A stretch of DNA of 64,000 nt from JADJWR01 sp964509545 (GTDB lineage Bacteria; Pseudomonadota; Gammaproteobacteria; Burkholderiales; Burkholderiaceae_F): NCBI GenBank assembly GCA_964509545.1, contig CAZDXQ010000014.1, forward strand, positions 1 to 64,000, given 5' to 3'. Each line of letters starts with the position of its first letter. Positions within the stretch are counted from its first letter, which is position 1. The position numbers and the translations under genes are program-made. Of this stretch, positions 26,317-36,660 are shown piece by piece. Under the pieces are notes generated by a model that saw only the letters and a list, made by a program, of their open reading frames with translations, was not told the origin of the DNA and did not search any database.

Positions 26317-27306
26317 CTATGCCTTGCCGCAGGCCGCCCGCACCGCGGCGGCGATCTTCGGCGGCATCGGCAGTGCCGCCTCTTCCATGTGCTTGGCGTA
26401 GGGGATCGGTACCTCCTCGGTGCATACACGCGCCGGCGGCGAATCCAATTCGTAGAAGGCCCGCTCGGCCACACCGGCCATGATCTCGGCGGCGAGGCTG
26501 CACGTGCGCCAGCCTTCGTCGACGACGACGATGCGGTGCGTCTTCGCCACCGAGGCGACGATCGTGTCCCAGTCCAGCGGCCGCAGCACGCGCAGGTCGA
26601 TCACCTCGGCCTCGATGCCGTCTCGCGCCAGTTCATCGGCCGCCGCCAGCACGCGCGGCAGGCTGCCGCCGTAGGTGACGACGGTCGCGTCGCTGCCGGC
26701 CCGGCGCACGGCGGCGTGCGCGATATCGACTGCCGGCGGCGGCTCGGCGATCTCGCCCTCGAGGTTATAAAGCTGCGCGTGCTCGAAAATCACCACCGGG
26801 TCGGGATCCTGCAACGCCGGCCAGAGCATGCCGCGCGCGTCCTCGATCGTCGCCGGCGCCAGCACCTTGATGCCCGGGACGTGCGCATACCAGACCTCGA
26901 GGCTGTGCGAGTGCTGCGCCGCCAGCTGCCGGCCGGCGCCGGTGGCCATGCGGATGACGATCGGCACCGAGAACTGGCCGCCCGACATGTGCCGCAGCGT
27001 GGCCGCGGTGTTGACGATCTGGTCGAGCGCCAGCAGCGAAAAGTTCACTGTCATCACCTCGACGATCGGGCGCAGCCCGCCGAGCGCGGCGCCGATGCCT
27101 GTGCCGACGAACGCCAGTTCCGACAGCGGCGTGTCGCGGATGCGCTCGTCGCCGAACTCGGCCAGCAGACCCTTGCTCACCGCATAGGCGCCGCCGTAGC
27201 GGCCGACGTCCTCGCCCATCAGCAGGACGCGCGAATCGCGCGCGAGCGCCGCGCGGTGCGCTTCGCGCAGCGCCTCGCGGTAGCTGGTGTGGCGCGCCGT
27301 GCCCAT
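26317..27306 (-). CDS. 2-oxoacid dehydrogenase E1 beta subunit
   Basis: A 329-residue subunit started at ATG 27306, 4 bases after the flavodoxin gene. It begins SYREALREAHRAALARD and contains LLMGEDVGRYGGAYAVSKGL, DTPLSELAFVGTGIGAA and DLRVLRPLDWDTI, all typical of PDH/acetoin dehydrogenase E1 beta. With E1 alpha it forms the thiamine diphosphate-dependent decarboxylase. The gene is separated from E1 alpha by a flavodoxin gene, which is unusual. Confidence 0.9.
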   Translation of the reverse strand: MGTARHTSYREALREAHRAALARDSRVLLMGEDVGRYGGAYAVSKGLLAEFGDERIRDTPLSELAFVGTGIGAALGGLRPIVEVMTVNFSLLALDQIVNTAATLRHMSGGQFSVPIVIRMATGAGRQLAAQHSHSLEVWYAHVPGIKVLAPATIEDARGMLWPALQDPDPVVIFEHAQLYNLEGEIAEPPPAVDIAHAAVRRAGSDATVVTYGGSLPRVLAAADELARDGIEAEVIDLRVLRPLDWDTIVASVAKTHRIVVVDEGWRTCSLAAEIMAGVAERAFYELDSPPARVCTEEVPIPYAKHMEEAALPMPPKIAAAVRAACGKA

Positions 27307-27310
27307 GCCG

Positions 27311-27877
27311 TCAGCCCTGCGGCCCGCTGCTGATACCGCTGGCGGCGAGAAACTCGTCGACGAAGCGGGCCACATCGAGCCAGTCCGTGTACTCGAAGTC
27401 GCGCGAGGTATCGACGTCGCCGCCTTCCTTCTTCGCGATCGACTTCATCAGCATTCGCTTGAGCCAGTCGTACTTCGTGTACAGCAGGGCGCCGGCGAAG
27501 CAGCGCACGAGGGCCGCCTCCAGCCCCGTGTCGTCGACGAACTTCTGCGCCAGGCGCCGCGCTTCGGCGGCCTCGTCGGCATCGTGCGAGGCCAGCGCCA
27601 GGCTGACCGAGAAGAATGCGCGCGGCAGCCGGCGCAGCCAGGAAAGGTTGTCCTTGACGAAGTGCGCCAGCGAACTCTGGTGCTGCCCGTGGTGCAGCGA
27701 GCCGCCGACGATGACGCCGTCGCAGTCAGGCTGCAGCACCTTGGCTTCGGCCGATGCGGCATCGACCACCCTGGCCTCGTACCCCCTGAGGCGCAGCCGC
27801 TCGCCGATGAACTCGGCGATCTTGCGCGTGTGTCCTTCGGTGGTGCCGTAGACGACGAGAATCCGGCTCATCGTCAT
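27311..27877 (-). CDS. HemG-like flavodoxin-domain protein
   Basis: A 188-residue flavodoxin-fold protein. The FMN phosphate loop is YGTTEGHTRKIAEFI; later GVIVGGSLHHGQHQ, then GALLYTKYDWLKRMLMKSIAKKEGGDVDTSRDFEYTDW, summarised by its GALxYTKYDW and GGDxDT elements, which match HemG (menaquinone-linked protoporphyrinogen oxidase). Its ATG overlaps the E1 alpha stop by 4 bases (27874-27877). It could pass electrons for the dehydrogenase or act as a separate heme-pathway oxidase at low oxygen. Which role applies is open. Confidence 0.8.
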   Translation of the reverse strand: MTMSRILVVYGTTEGHTRKIAEFIGERLRLRGYEARVVDAASAEAKVLQPDCDGVIVGGSLHHGQHQSSLAHFVKDNLSWLRRLPRAFFSVSLALASHDADEAAEARRLAQKFVDDTGLEAALVRCFAGALLYTKYDWLKRMLMKSIAKKEGGDVDTSRDFEYTDWLDVARFVDEFLAASGISSGPQG

Positions 27878-28908
27878 GCTCCCTGCGCTTGCGCTGGCGT
27901 CATCACGTCGCGCCCGAGGTCCTCGACCGGCTCCCAGTGTCCGGCCTCGGCGAAGCGCGCTGCGGTGTCGACCTCGGCCACCGCGTCGCGGTCGATCGCC
28001 TGGAAGTCTTCTTCGCTCATCATGCCGGCGGCCTTCAGCCGGTCGGTGAAGGTGTGGATCGGGCCGTGCGCCTTCCAGCGCTCGACCTCCGCCTTGTCGC
28101 GATACAACTCGGCGTCGAACATCGAATGGGCGCGGAAACGGTAGGTATGCAGTTCGAGGAAAAATGGCGCCTGCGATGCGCGCACCCGCTCGACCGCTTC
28201 TGTTGCCGCTTCGAACACCGCCAGCACGTTCATGCCGTTGATGTGCGCCGTCGGAATGCCATAGCTGGCGGCCTTGACCGTCAAGTCGATCTGCGCCTCG
28301 GAACGCGCCAGCGCGGTGCCCATCGCGTAAAGGTTGTTCTCGCAGATGAACAGCACCGGCACGCGCCACAACGCCGCCAGGTTCAGCGATTCGTGGAAGG
28401 CGCCTTCGGCGACCGCCCCCTCGCCGAAGAAGCACGCCGTCACGCAGCCCGGCCGGGACAGCAGCTTGTCGGCGAGCGCCAGCCCGACCGCCAGCGGCAG
28501 GCCGCCGCCGACGATGGCGTTGCCGCCGAAAAAGCGCGTGCCGGCGTCGAACAGGTGCATCGAGCCGCCGCGGCCGCGCGAGCAGCCTTCGACCTTGCCG
28601 TACATCTCGGCCATGATCGCGTCCATGCGCACGCCGCGCAGCAGCGCCTGCCCGTGCTCACGGTAGGTGGCCACGACATTGTCTTCGGACTTCAACGCCG
28701 GCATCACGCCGGCGGCCACCGCCTCTTCGCCGATGTACAGATGCAGGAAGCCGCGGATCCTGCCTTCGCCGTAAAGCTCGGCGCAGCGTTCCTCCAGCCG
28801 GCGGATGCGCACCATGTCGCGCAAGCGCGCGAGGCAGAACTCGCGCGGGTATCGGCTGACGTCGGTGCTGAACCGTGAAAGCTCGGCGGCGCGCTGCTCG
28901 GGTTGCAT
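27874..28908 (-). CDS. 2-oxoacid dehydrogenase E1 alpha subunit
   Basis: A 344-residue thiamine diphosphate enzyme subunit. It has HLYIGEEAVAAGVMPAL, YREHGQALLRG, the RGRGGSMHLFD loop and the cofactor motif GEGAVAEGAFHESLNLA (Asp replaced by Glu in the usual GDG). RFRAHSMFDAELYR is the usual phosphorylation-loop region. The natural substrate is probably pyruvate or acetoin. It is followed directly by a HemG-like flavodoxin, E1 beta, E2 and ACP genes. Confidence 0.9.
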   Translation of the reverse strand: MQPEQRAAELSRFSTDVSRYPREFCLARLRDMVRIRRLEERCAELYGEGRIRGFLHLYIGEEAVAAGVMPALKSEDNVVATYREHGQALLRGVRMDAIMAEMYGKVEGCSRGRGGSMHLFDAGTRFFGGNAIVGGGLPLAVGLALADKLLSRPGCVTACFFGEGAVAEGAFHESLNLAALWRVPVLFICENNLYAMGTALARSEAQIDLTVKAASYGIPTAHINGMNVLAVFEAATEAVERVRASQAPFFLELHTYRFRAHSMFDAELYRDKAEVERWKAHGPIHTFTDRLKAAGMMSEEDFQAIDRDAVAEVDTAARFAEAGHWEPVEDLGRDVMTPAQAQGA

Positions 28909-28914
28909 CGTCGT

Positions 28915-29589
28915 TCACGGCCGCGGATAGCCGACCGACTGCGCCAGTGTGATGAACTGGTCTGACCGCAGCGCGGCAGCCTCGGCGAACCGTTCGCGGT
29001 CGACCATGGCGAACACGACGCTCGCCAGGCCCTCGGAAGCGCAGAACAGGTAGACGTTCTGCGCGATGAAGCCGGTATCGGCGGCGGCGTAGGTGCGCCT
29101 CGATTGCCCGTCGGCGCCGCGCATGCGCTGCCCGTCGGCGACGTACACCAGCGTCACCGGCGCCTCGCGCGAATGCGGCTGGCTGCCGATCCGCACCCGA
29201 AGGTCGCCGGAGGCGACGCGCTTCAGGCCGTGCGCAGCGGCGTCGTAGACGAACACGCCCTCCGGCAGCGCAACGTAGACGTCAATCTCCTGCCAGTTGC
29301 GGGCCGAAGGCGCCGTGCGGTGTCCGTCGGGACGGTTGATGCCGAATGCCGCCCACAGCAGGTTCGACAGCACCTGCGGCGGCAGCGGCTGCGCGGCGAA
29401 GCTGCGTGTCGTGTGCCGCTCCTTCAGCGCCTGCATCAGCGGCTTGCCGCCTTCGGTCTGCGCTGCCGGCAAGCGCAGGTCGACCGTCTGCGAGGCCACC
29501 GTGGCGATGGCCAGCAGCGCGGCCACCAGCGCCGCCTTCAGCGCGATGTCGCGCAGCCGCGCCAGCCGGTGTCTGAGCGTCGGTGTCAT
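28915..29589 (-). CDS. SagB/nitroreductase-family flavoprotein with N-terminal membrane anchor
   Basis: A 224-residue protein. An N-terminal hydrophobic segment (ALKAALVAALLAIATVA) suggests export or anchoring. The nitroreductase fold follows: LKERHTTRSFAAQPLPPQVLSNLLWAAFG, then RTAPSARNWQEIDVYVALP and NVYLFCASEGLASVV. The R-H-T-T-R-S-F and TAPSARN elements place it in the SagB/ThcOx-like group, which bind FMN. The substrate is unknown. It lies between a flavodoxin and the E1 alpha gene in the same operon. Confidence 0.82.
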   Translation of the reverse strand: MTPTLRHRLARLRDIALKAALVAALLAIATVASQTVDLRLPAAQTEGGKPLMQALKERHTTRSFAAQPLPPQVLSNLLWAAFGINRPDGHRTAPSARNWQEIDVYVALPEGVFVYDAAAHGLKRVASGDLRVRIGSQPHSREAPVTLVYVADGQRMRGADGQSRRTYAAADTGFIAQNVYLFCASEGLASVVFAMVDRERFAEAAALRSDQFITLAQSVGYPRP

Positions 29590-29607
29590 CGATTTTCTCC
29601 GTCGGGC

Positions 29608-30132
29608 TCAGGCCGGCGCGTGCGCGGCCGGCATGTGGCGCCGTGACGGAGCAAGACGCCGTTCGCGCCCATGCAGCCGCTGCACGAACGCGTCGAGCGC
29701 CTTGCCGTGCGGCGAGTCGATTTCGCTGTCGCGCAACGCCAGCGTCGCTACCGGCACGCGGCGGGCGAGTTCGCCCATCGCGGCGAAGACGCGCTGCGCG
29801 CCCGAGCCGCCCATGGTGCAGAAGAACGCCACACGATGCTTTGGCCGGTGCCGCTCGAGCCAGCTGCGCACCGGGCTCGACAGGCTCCAGAACCACACCG
29901 GCGTACCGACGATGACCAGCTCATAGGCTGACGGGTCGTGCTGCCCCGGGCGCAGCGCCGGCGTCAGCCCGGCCATCGCTTCGATCGCGCACATCGCATA
30001 GCCGAGCGCGCCGCCCATGGGCTGCACGATGCGGATTTCCTCGAGGTCCGCATCCATGCGCCGGGCCAGCGCCTGCGCCACCCGTCGCGTGTAGCCGGTG
30101 CGGGAATGAAACACGATCAGTGTTTTCTTCAT
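29608..30132 (-). CDS. Flavodoxin-family protein
   Basis: A 174-residue protein beginning KKTLIVFHSRTGYTRRVAQALA, an FMN phosphate-binding loop, and containing ELVIVGTPVWFWSLSSPVRSWLE, the flavin-contact Trp region, and VAFFCTMGGSGA. It is likely to be an FMN electron carrier or NAD(P)H:quinone-type reductase. The C-terminus is Arg/His/Ala-rich. It lies 20 bases downstream of acsA and 18 bases upstream of the nitroreductase gene. Confidence 0.85.
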   Translation of the reverse strand: MKKTLIVFHSRTGYTRRVAQALARRMDADLEEIRIVQPMGGALGYAMCAIEAMAGLTPALRPGQHDPSAYELVIVGTPVWFWSLSSPVRSWLERHRPKHRVAFFCTMGGSGAQRVFAAMGELARRVPVATLALRDSEIDSPHGKALDAFVQRLHGRERRLAPSRRHMPAAHAPA

Positions 30133-30152
30133 GATGTCCTCCGCATGGCCGG

Positions 30153-31934
<1,782 letters not shown>

Positions 31935-31974
31935 CGTGTTCCCGCATCGGGGCCCTTGACCTCAATGCATTTCC

Positions 31975-32015
31975 ACCATACGTCGCGGTGCCGCCGCTAC
32001 GTTGACCCGAGTCAA
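31975..32015 (-). promoter_or_regulatory. Class II FNR/ANR-type promoter of the acsA operon
   Basis: The dyad TTGAC-CCGA-GTCAA at 32002-32015 is a perfect inverted repeat and fits the FNR/ANR consensus. On the minus strand a -10-like TATGGT (complement of 31975-31980) is centred 31 bases from the dyad centre, as in class II promoters. The acsA ATG lies about 40 bases beyond. Confidence 0.75.
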
Positions 32016-32204
32016 TCGCGCGGCCGCTGCTAATGCCTGCGGTACTCGCCGCGGCGACCGGGCACGCTGCGCGGCCAACCCCGCTTCGAGGTACGTTCAC
32101 GTCCCGGCACCCGCGGGACGGATCGCGGAGCGGCCGGCACATGCGCGGGCGGCGCTTTTGTTTCGCTGCGTAGTGCGTTCAAGTGATCGTTTCGCGCGCT
32201 TGTC

Positions 32205-32245
32205 TTGGCCTCAGTCAAAGGCTCATTGCGCCGAAGTAGTAATAA
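32205..32245 (+). promoter_or_regulatory. Class II FNR/ANR-type promoter of hsp20
   Basis: The dyad TTGGC-CTCA-GTCAA at 32205-32218 has one mismatch to consensus. TAATAA at 32240-32245 is a good -10 element, centred exactly 31 bases from the dyad centre. It drives transcription towards hsp20. A leader of roughly 240 bases would precede the hsp20 start at 32493, unless the upstream in-frame start at 32310 is used. Confidence 0.65.
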
Positions 32246-32492
32246 ACAATCAACACGACCCTCAGTGGCGGAGAAGCATCGGGTCAGAAGTAGTCATCCG
32301 GAGGATGCCATGGTGACTGCGCTCGAGCGAAGGGTTGCAACTGCCCGGGGCAGGCACGCGCGAGCGCGCGGCGCGCGCGCTGGCGCTGCCTCGCCGCCCG
32401 CCAAAGGTACGAAGCACGGTCTTGACCGGTCCCGCAGCCAGGCGCGGCATCTGGCCGTGCCAGTGAGGCAGCGGGCCTCTGCAGGAGGACGT

Positions 32493-32909
32493 ATGACCAA
32501 CATTGTTCGCCGCGATCCGTTCGACGTCGCGTTCCGCGATTTCTTCCGCAACATGCTGCGGCCGACGCCATTGGATCTTGAAACGGAGCCGGAGATCCGG
32601 CTCGACCTGAAGGAAACCGACAAGGCCTACACGATCCACGCCGAAATTCCCGGCGTGAAGAAGCAGGACATCGACGTTTCGATCGACGGCAACGTCGTCT
32701 CGATCCGCGCCGAGGTCAGGCGCGAGAAGGAAGAGAAGGGCGAGAACATGCTGCGCTCCGAGCGCTACTACGGCGCCATGGCGCGCAGCTTCACGCTGCC
32801 GATGGACGTGGACGAAAAAGGGGCCACGGCGAAGTACACCGACGGCGTGCTCGAACTGATGCTGCCGAAGAAACCCGGCGGCACGAGCCGCAAGCTGACC
32901 GTTGAATAA
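32493..32909 (+). CDS. Small heat-shock protein, Hsp20/alpha-crystallin family
   Basis: A 138-residue chaperone that holds unfolding proteins. The alpha-crystallin domain runs from EIRLDLKETDKAYTIHAEIPG to near the end, with RSFTLPMDVDEKGATAKYTDGVLEL as its conserved C-terminal strand region. The start at 32493 has a strong AGGAGG site. A second in-frame ATG at 32310, also with GGAGG, would add 61 Arg/Ala-rich residues; most Hsp20 proteins lack such an extension. It precedes the Lon-like protease gene, a natural functional pair. Confidence 0.92.
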   Translation: MTNIVRRDPFDVAFRDFFRNMLRPTPLDLETEPEIRLDLKETDKAYTIHAEIPGVKKQDIDVSIDGNVVSIRAEVRREKEEKGENMLRSERYYGAMARSFTLPMDVDEKGATAKYTDGVLELMLPKKPGGTSRKLTVE

Positions 32910-33085
32910 CGGGCTGCCGGCGTTATCCAGGCTGCCCGCTGCCCGCTGACTCAGGCATCTGGCCGGCAACCGCAGGTGCCAAGCGGCGGGACGCGATGCA
33001 GCTGGCGCGGCGCGCCGCCTCGCGCGGCCGCCGCGTTTTTGTTCCAGCGCACGACGCCTTCCGGCGCGGCGGGGAAAATGCGTTT

Positions 33086-33193
33086 ATGGCCGCGTTCCCG
33101 AAAAAGGAACTGCTGCGGCGGCTGCAGCAGCGCAGTGGCCGCGAGCCGGACGCCCGCAAGGGTCTGCGTGCGCTGATCTCGGGGGAGGGATGA
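33086..33193 (+). CDS. Possible 35-residue leader ORF coupled to the Lon-like protease
   Basis: A short frame (MAAFPKKELLRRLQQRSG at its start) ends with a TGA that overlaps the lon ATG in ATGA fashion. That arrangement is common for translational coupling, but no recognisable family and no strong ribosome-binding site support it. Treat as tentative. Confidence 0.25.
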   Translation: MAAFPKKELLRRLQQRSGREPDARKGLRALISGEG

Positions 33194-35610
33194 CTGTCAC
33201 ACCGCTGGATGTTGCTCAACTGGCGCGCCGTGTCGATCCGGCGTCGCTGCCTTTTGCCACGACGGCGGACTCGGCGCCGCAGGAACCTGCGATCGGCCAG
33301 GCGCGGGCGCTCGATGCGCTGCGTTTCGGCGCCAGGATCCAGACGCCGGGCTTCAACCTGTTCGTCATCGGCGCGCCCGGTGCCGGGATCGACCGGGCGG
33401 TGCGCGCGCTGCTCGAGGAAAAGGCGCGCGGCGAGCCGGCGCCGGCCGACTGGGTCTACGTCAATAACTTCGCGCAGGCGCACAAGCCGCGCGCGCTGTG
33501 CCTGCCGCCGGGCCGTGGGCCGGAATTCCGCAATGCGATCGCCGAACTGATCCGCGATCTCGGCGCCGCGCTGCCGGCGGCATTCGAAAGCCAGGACTAC
33601 CAGGCCCGCCGGCGAGCGATCGACGAAGCGTTCCGGCGCAAGCAGGAACAGGCCTTCACCGCGCTGACGAGGGAAGCCGGCGAGAACAACGTCGCCATCG
33701 TGCGCACGCCGTTCGGCTTCGGCGTCGCGCCGCTGGCCGAAGGTGGCGAGGTGCTGAAGCCGGAGGCGTTCAACGCCCTGCCCGAGGAGCAGCGCAGCAA
33801 GCTGCACGAGACGCTGCGCAGCTTTGAGGCCAGGCTGCAGGAGATCCTGCAGACGGTGCCGCGCTGGGACAAGGAGCGCCGTGAGGAGGCGCGCACGCTC
33901 GACCGCGACACGGCGCGTTACGCGGTCGGCCATTCGATCGACGAGACCAAGACCAAGTTCGCCGACCTGCCGGTGGCGCTCGAGCACCTGGAGGCGATGC
34001 GCAACGACCTGCTCGACAACGTCGGCGTGTTCATCGGCCCGGCGCAGGCGGCGGCGCGCGAGGAAGGCAACGGCGAGGAGCAGGAATGGGCGACGATCGG
34101 CCCGCTTGAGCGCTACGAAGTCAACGTGCTGGTGACGGCCAACGGAACGGCGGGCGGGGCGCCGGTGATCGAGGAACTGCATCCGACGCTGCGCAACCTC
34201 GTCGGCCGCATCGAGCACGTCTGGCACCGCGGCGTGCTGTCGACCGATTTTCGCCGGCTGAAGGCCGGCGCGCTGCACCGGGCCAACGGCGGCTACCTGC
34301 TGCTCGACGCGCGCAGCCTGCTGATGGAGCCGTTTTCATGGGCGGCGCTGAAGCGGGCGCTGAAAACCCGCCGCGTGCGCTTCGAAAGCGTCGATGACAT
34401 CCTCAGCCTGACCAGCACGGTGTCGCTCGAGCCCGATCCGATCCCGCTGGCGGTCAAGGTGGTGCTGATCGGCGAACGGTGGCTGTACTGGCTGCTTGCC
34501 GCCCTCGACCCGGAACTGGCGGTGCACTTCAAGGTTCTCGCCGATTTCGAGGATTCGCTCGACCGCGCGCCGGCCGCAGAAGCGGGCTATGCGCAGATGG
34601 TTGCCGCGCTGGCCCGGCAGGAGCGGCTGGCGCCGCTCGATGCGCCGGCGGTGGCTCGGGTAATCGAACACGCGGCGCGGATGGCCGAGGACGCGCACAA
34701 GCTCACGCTGCACGTCGACCGAATCCGCGACCTGCTCGCCGAGGCCGACTTCTGGGCCCGCGACGCCGGCCGCACGTTGACCACGCGGGAAGACGTGCAG
34801 CGGGCGATCGACGAGCAGATCCGCCGCGCCGGGCGGCTGCGCGAGCGGGTGCAGGAATCGATGCTGCGCGAGATCGCGTTGATCGACACCAGCGGCTCGA
34901 AGGTGGCGCAGATCAACGGCCTGTCCGTCCTTATCCTGGGCGAAACGTCGTTCGGCCGGCCGACGCGGATTACCGCGCGTGTGCGTCCCGGCGCCGGCAA
35001 GCTGGTCGACATCGAGCGCGAGGTCGAGCTCGGCGGCCCGCTGCACTCCAAGGGCGTGCTGATCCTTGGCGGCTTCCTCGCCGGGCGTTACGCACTGCAG
35101 GTGCCGATGTCGCTGCATGCCAGCCTGGTTTTCGAGCAGAGCTATGGCGGCGTGGAAGGCGACTCGGCGTCGCTGGCCGAGACCTGCGTGCTGCTGTCGG
35201 CGCTGGCCGAGGCGCCGCTGCGCCAGGACCTCGCGGTCACCGGCTCGGTGAACCAGCACGGCGAAGTGCAGGCGATCGGCGGCGTCAATGAAAAGATCGA
35301 GGGCTTCTTCGACCTGTGCGCGGCGCGCGGGTTGACCGGCACGCAGGGCGTGCTGATTCCGGCGGCCAACGCGCAGCACCTAATGCTGCGCGCCGATGTG
35401 GTCGAGGCCTGCGCCGCCGGCCGTTTTTCCGTGGCCACCGTCGCCAGCGTTGACGATGCGCTGGCCGCGCTGACCGGCGTGGAGGCCGGCGAACGCAATG
35501 CCGAAGGCCGCTTCCCGGCCGACAGCATCAACGGCCGCGTCGAGGCGCGCCTGCTCGCCTTTGCGCAGACTAGGCGCGAGTTCGACGCGCGCGCCGAGCC
35601 GAGGCCGTAG
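33190..35610 (+). CDS. Lon-like (LonB/YcbZ-type) protease with degenerate ATP site
   Basis: An 806-residue protein. The C-terminal S16 peptidase domain has the catalytic Ser at residue 659 (GDSAS) and Lys at 702 (NEKIEG), with the 43-residue spacing of Lon. An AAA-like N-terminal part has GAPGAGIDRA (residues 61-70) where Walker A should be, lacking the Gly-Lys-Thr/Ser, so ATP hydrolysis is doubtful, as in YcbZ-type proteins. A long helical insertion is present between. It probably degrades damaged proteins under stress, together with Hsp20. Confidence 0.88.
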   Translation: MTVTPLDVAQLARRVDPASLPFATTADSAPQEPAIGQARALDALRFGARIQTPGFNLFVIGAPGAGIDRAVRALLEEKARGEPAPADWVYVNNFAQAHKPRALCLPPGRGPEFRNAIAELIRDLGAALPAAFESQDYQARRRAIDEAFRRKQEQAFTALTREAGENNVAIVRTPFGFGVAPLAEGGEVLKPEAFNALPEEQRSKLHETLRSFEARLQEILQTVPRWDKERREEARTLDRDTARYAVGHSIDETKTKFADLPVALEHLEAMRNDLLDNVGVFIGPAQAAAREEGNGEEQEWATIGPLERYEVNVLVTANGTAGGAPVIEELHPTLRNLVGRIEHVWHRGVLSTDFRRLKAGALHRANGGYLLLDARSLLMEPFSWAALKRALKTRRVRFESVDDILSLTSTVSLEPDPIPLAVKVVLIGERWLYWLLAALDPELAVHFKVLADFEDSLDRAPAAEAGYAQMVAALARQERLAPLDAPAVARVIEHAARMAEDAHKLTLHVDRIRDLLAEADFWARDAGRTLTTREDVQRAIDEQIRRAGRLRERVQESMLREIALIDTSGSKVAQINGLSVLILGETSFGRPTRITARVRPGAGKLVDIEREVELGGPLHSKGVLILGGFLAGRYALQVPMSLHASLVFEQSYGGVEGDSASLAETCVLLSALAEAPLRQDLAVTGSVNQHGEVQAIGGVNEKIEGFFDLCAARGLTGTQGVLIPAANAQHLMLRADVVEACAAGRFSVATVASVDDALAALTGVEAGERNAEGRFPADSINGRVEARLLAFAQTRREFDARAEPRP

Positions 35611-35747
35611 CCGATGGACCGCATCGGACCGACGCCGTCTGCGGCCTGTTCGCGCCGCCGCTTCACGGCAAGGCAGCCGCAGGCGCGCGCCGTCGCAGTG
35701 CTGCCGGTGCGAAGTTCGATACGGCACATCGGACCCGGGGGCCGGCA

Positions 35748-36509
35748 ATGACCTCGCCGCTGCTGTACGCGAGGGTGATCGCCGGCTTTTCGGCCAACGT
35801 GGCGCCGGCGGCGATCGATGCAGTGATCGACCTGGCGCGAGCGCTCGGCGCGGAGGTGCAGGCGGTGCTGCTCGAGGACCTGGTGACGCTGGCCCTGGCC
35901 GAACTGCCGTCGCCACGGGCCTTCGATCCGCGCGATGCGGTCTGGCGCGAAGTGCGGCGCGCCGAACTGCATCGGCAAATGGACCTGGCGGCATCGATGC
36001 TGCGCCGGCGGCTGCAGACGGCGCAGTCGGCGGGATTGCGCGCGCAGGTGAATGTGGAACGCGGCGGTCCGGTATCGGTGCTCGGCCAGTACGCACAGGC
36101 GGGCGACCTGCTCGTCATCACCGAGCCGGCCGATCCGATGGCGCGCTGGGTGCAGCCGTTCGCCGGTCTGCTCGAGGCGGCGCTCGCCACGCCGGCGGCG
36201 CTGCTGTATCTGCCGCATGGCGGCGGACGCCGGCGCGGGCCGGTGGCTGCGCTTGGCGCGGGCGTGGCGGGCAGGCTGGCGCGCGGCCTGGCGCAGGCGC
36301 TCGGCGCGCCGCTCATCGAGGTCGAGGCGCAGGCCGCGCCCGCGGGCGAGCAGGGCCTGCGGGCGGCGCTGGCGCCGTTGCGCGAACGCCAGGTGCGCGT
36401 GGTCGTCTGCGAGCGCGCCGACCTCGCGCCGGATGCGGGCAGGTCGCTGCACGAGGCCGCTGACCAGCGGCTGACGGTGCTGCTGGCGCCGGTGCAGCCA
36501 AGCGGCTGA
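35748..36509 (+). CDS. Universal stress protein-like protein, divergent
   Basis: A 253-residue protein. The first half looks like a Usp fold: YARVIAGFSANVAPAAIDAVIDLARALGAEVQAVLLEDLV at the start, and AQAGDLLVITEPADP near residue 120. The second half is Ala/Gly-rich with another possible alpha/beta domain. The usual GxxGS nucleotide motif of Usp is not clear. It follows lon by 137 bases and is probably part of the same stress transcript. Confidence 0.55.
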   Translation: MTSPLLYARVIAGFSANVAPAAIDAVIDLARALGAEVQAVLLEDLVTLALAELPSPRAFDPRDAVWREVRRAELHRQMDLAASMLRRRLQTAQSAGLRAQVNVERGGPVSVLGQYAQAGDLLVITEPADPMARWVQPFAGLLEAALATPAALLYLPHGGGRRRGPVAALGAGVAGRLARGLAQALGAPLIEVEAQAAPAGEQGLRAALAPLRERQVRVVVCERADLAPDAGRSLHEAADQRLTVLLAPVQPSG

Positions 36510-36570
36510 ACACGGCCGGCGCCGCTGGGCCGGGCAAGGAGAGCGCAGCATGGATGTCGCGCGTGGCCGC

Positions 36571-36584
36571 TTGACCGCGGTCAA
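36571..36584 (+). promoter_or_regulatory. FNR/ANR box upstream of the kinase-DHH operon
   Basis: TTGAC-CGCG-GTCAA is a perfect palindromic match to the FNR/ANR consensus. No good -10 element lies at the 31-base spacing, so the promoter assignment is weaker than for the other sites. The box lies inside the long open frame starting at 36550, which argues for a later start of the kinase gene. Confidence 0.6.
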
Positions 36585-36660
36585 TCCACCTCGTGGCTTT
36601 CGGAGCAACGCTGGCGGCATGCGCGCGACGCACGGCGCAAGCGCGGTGGCAAGCGAGCCG

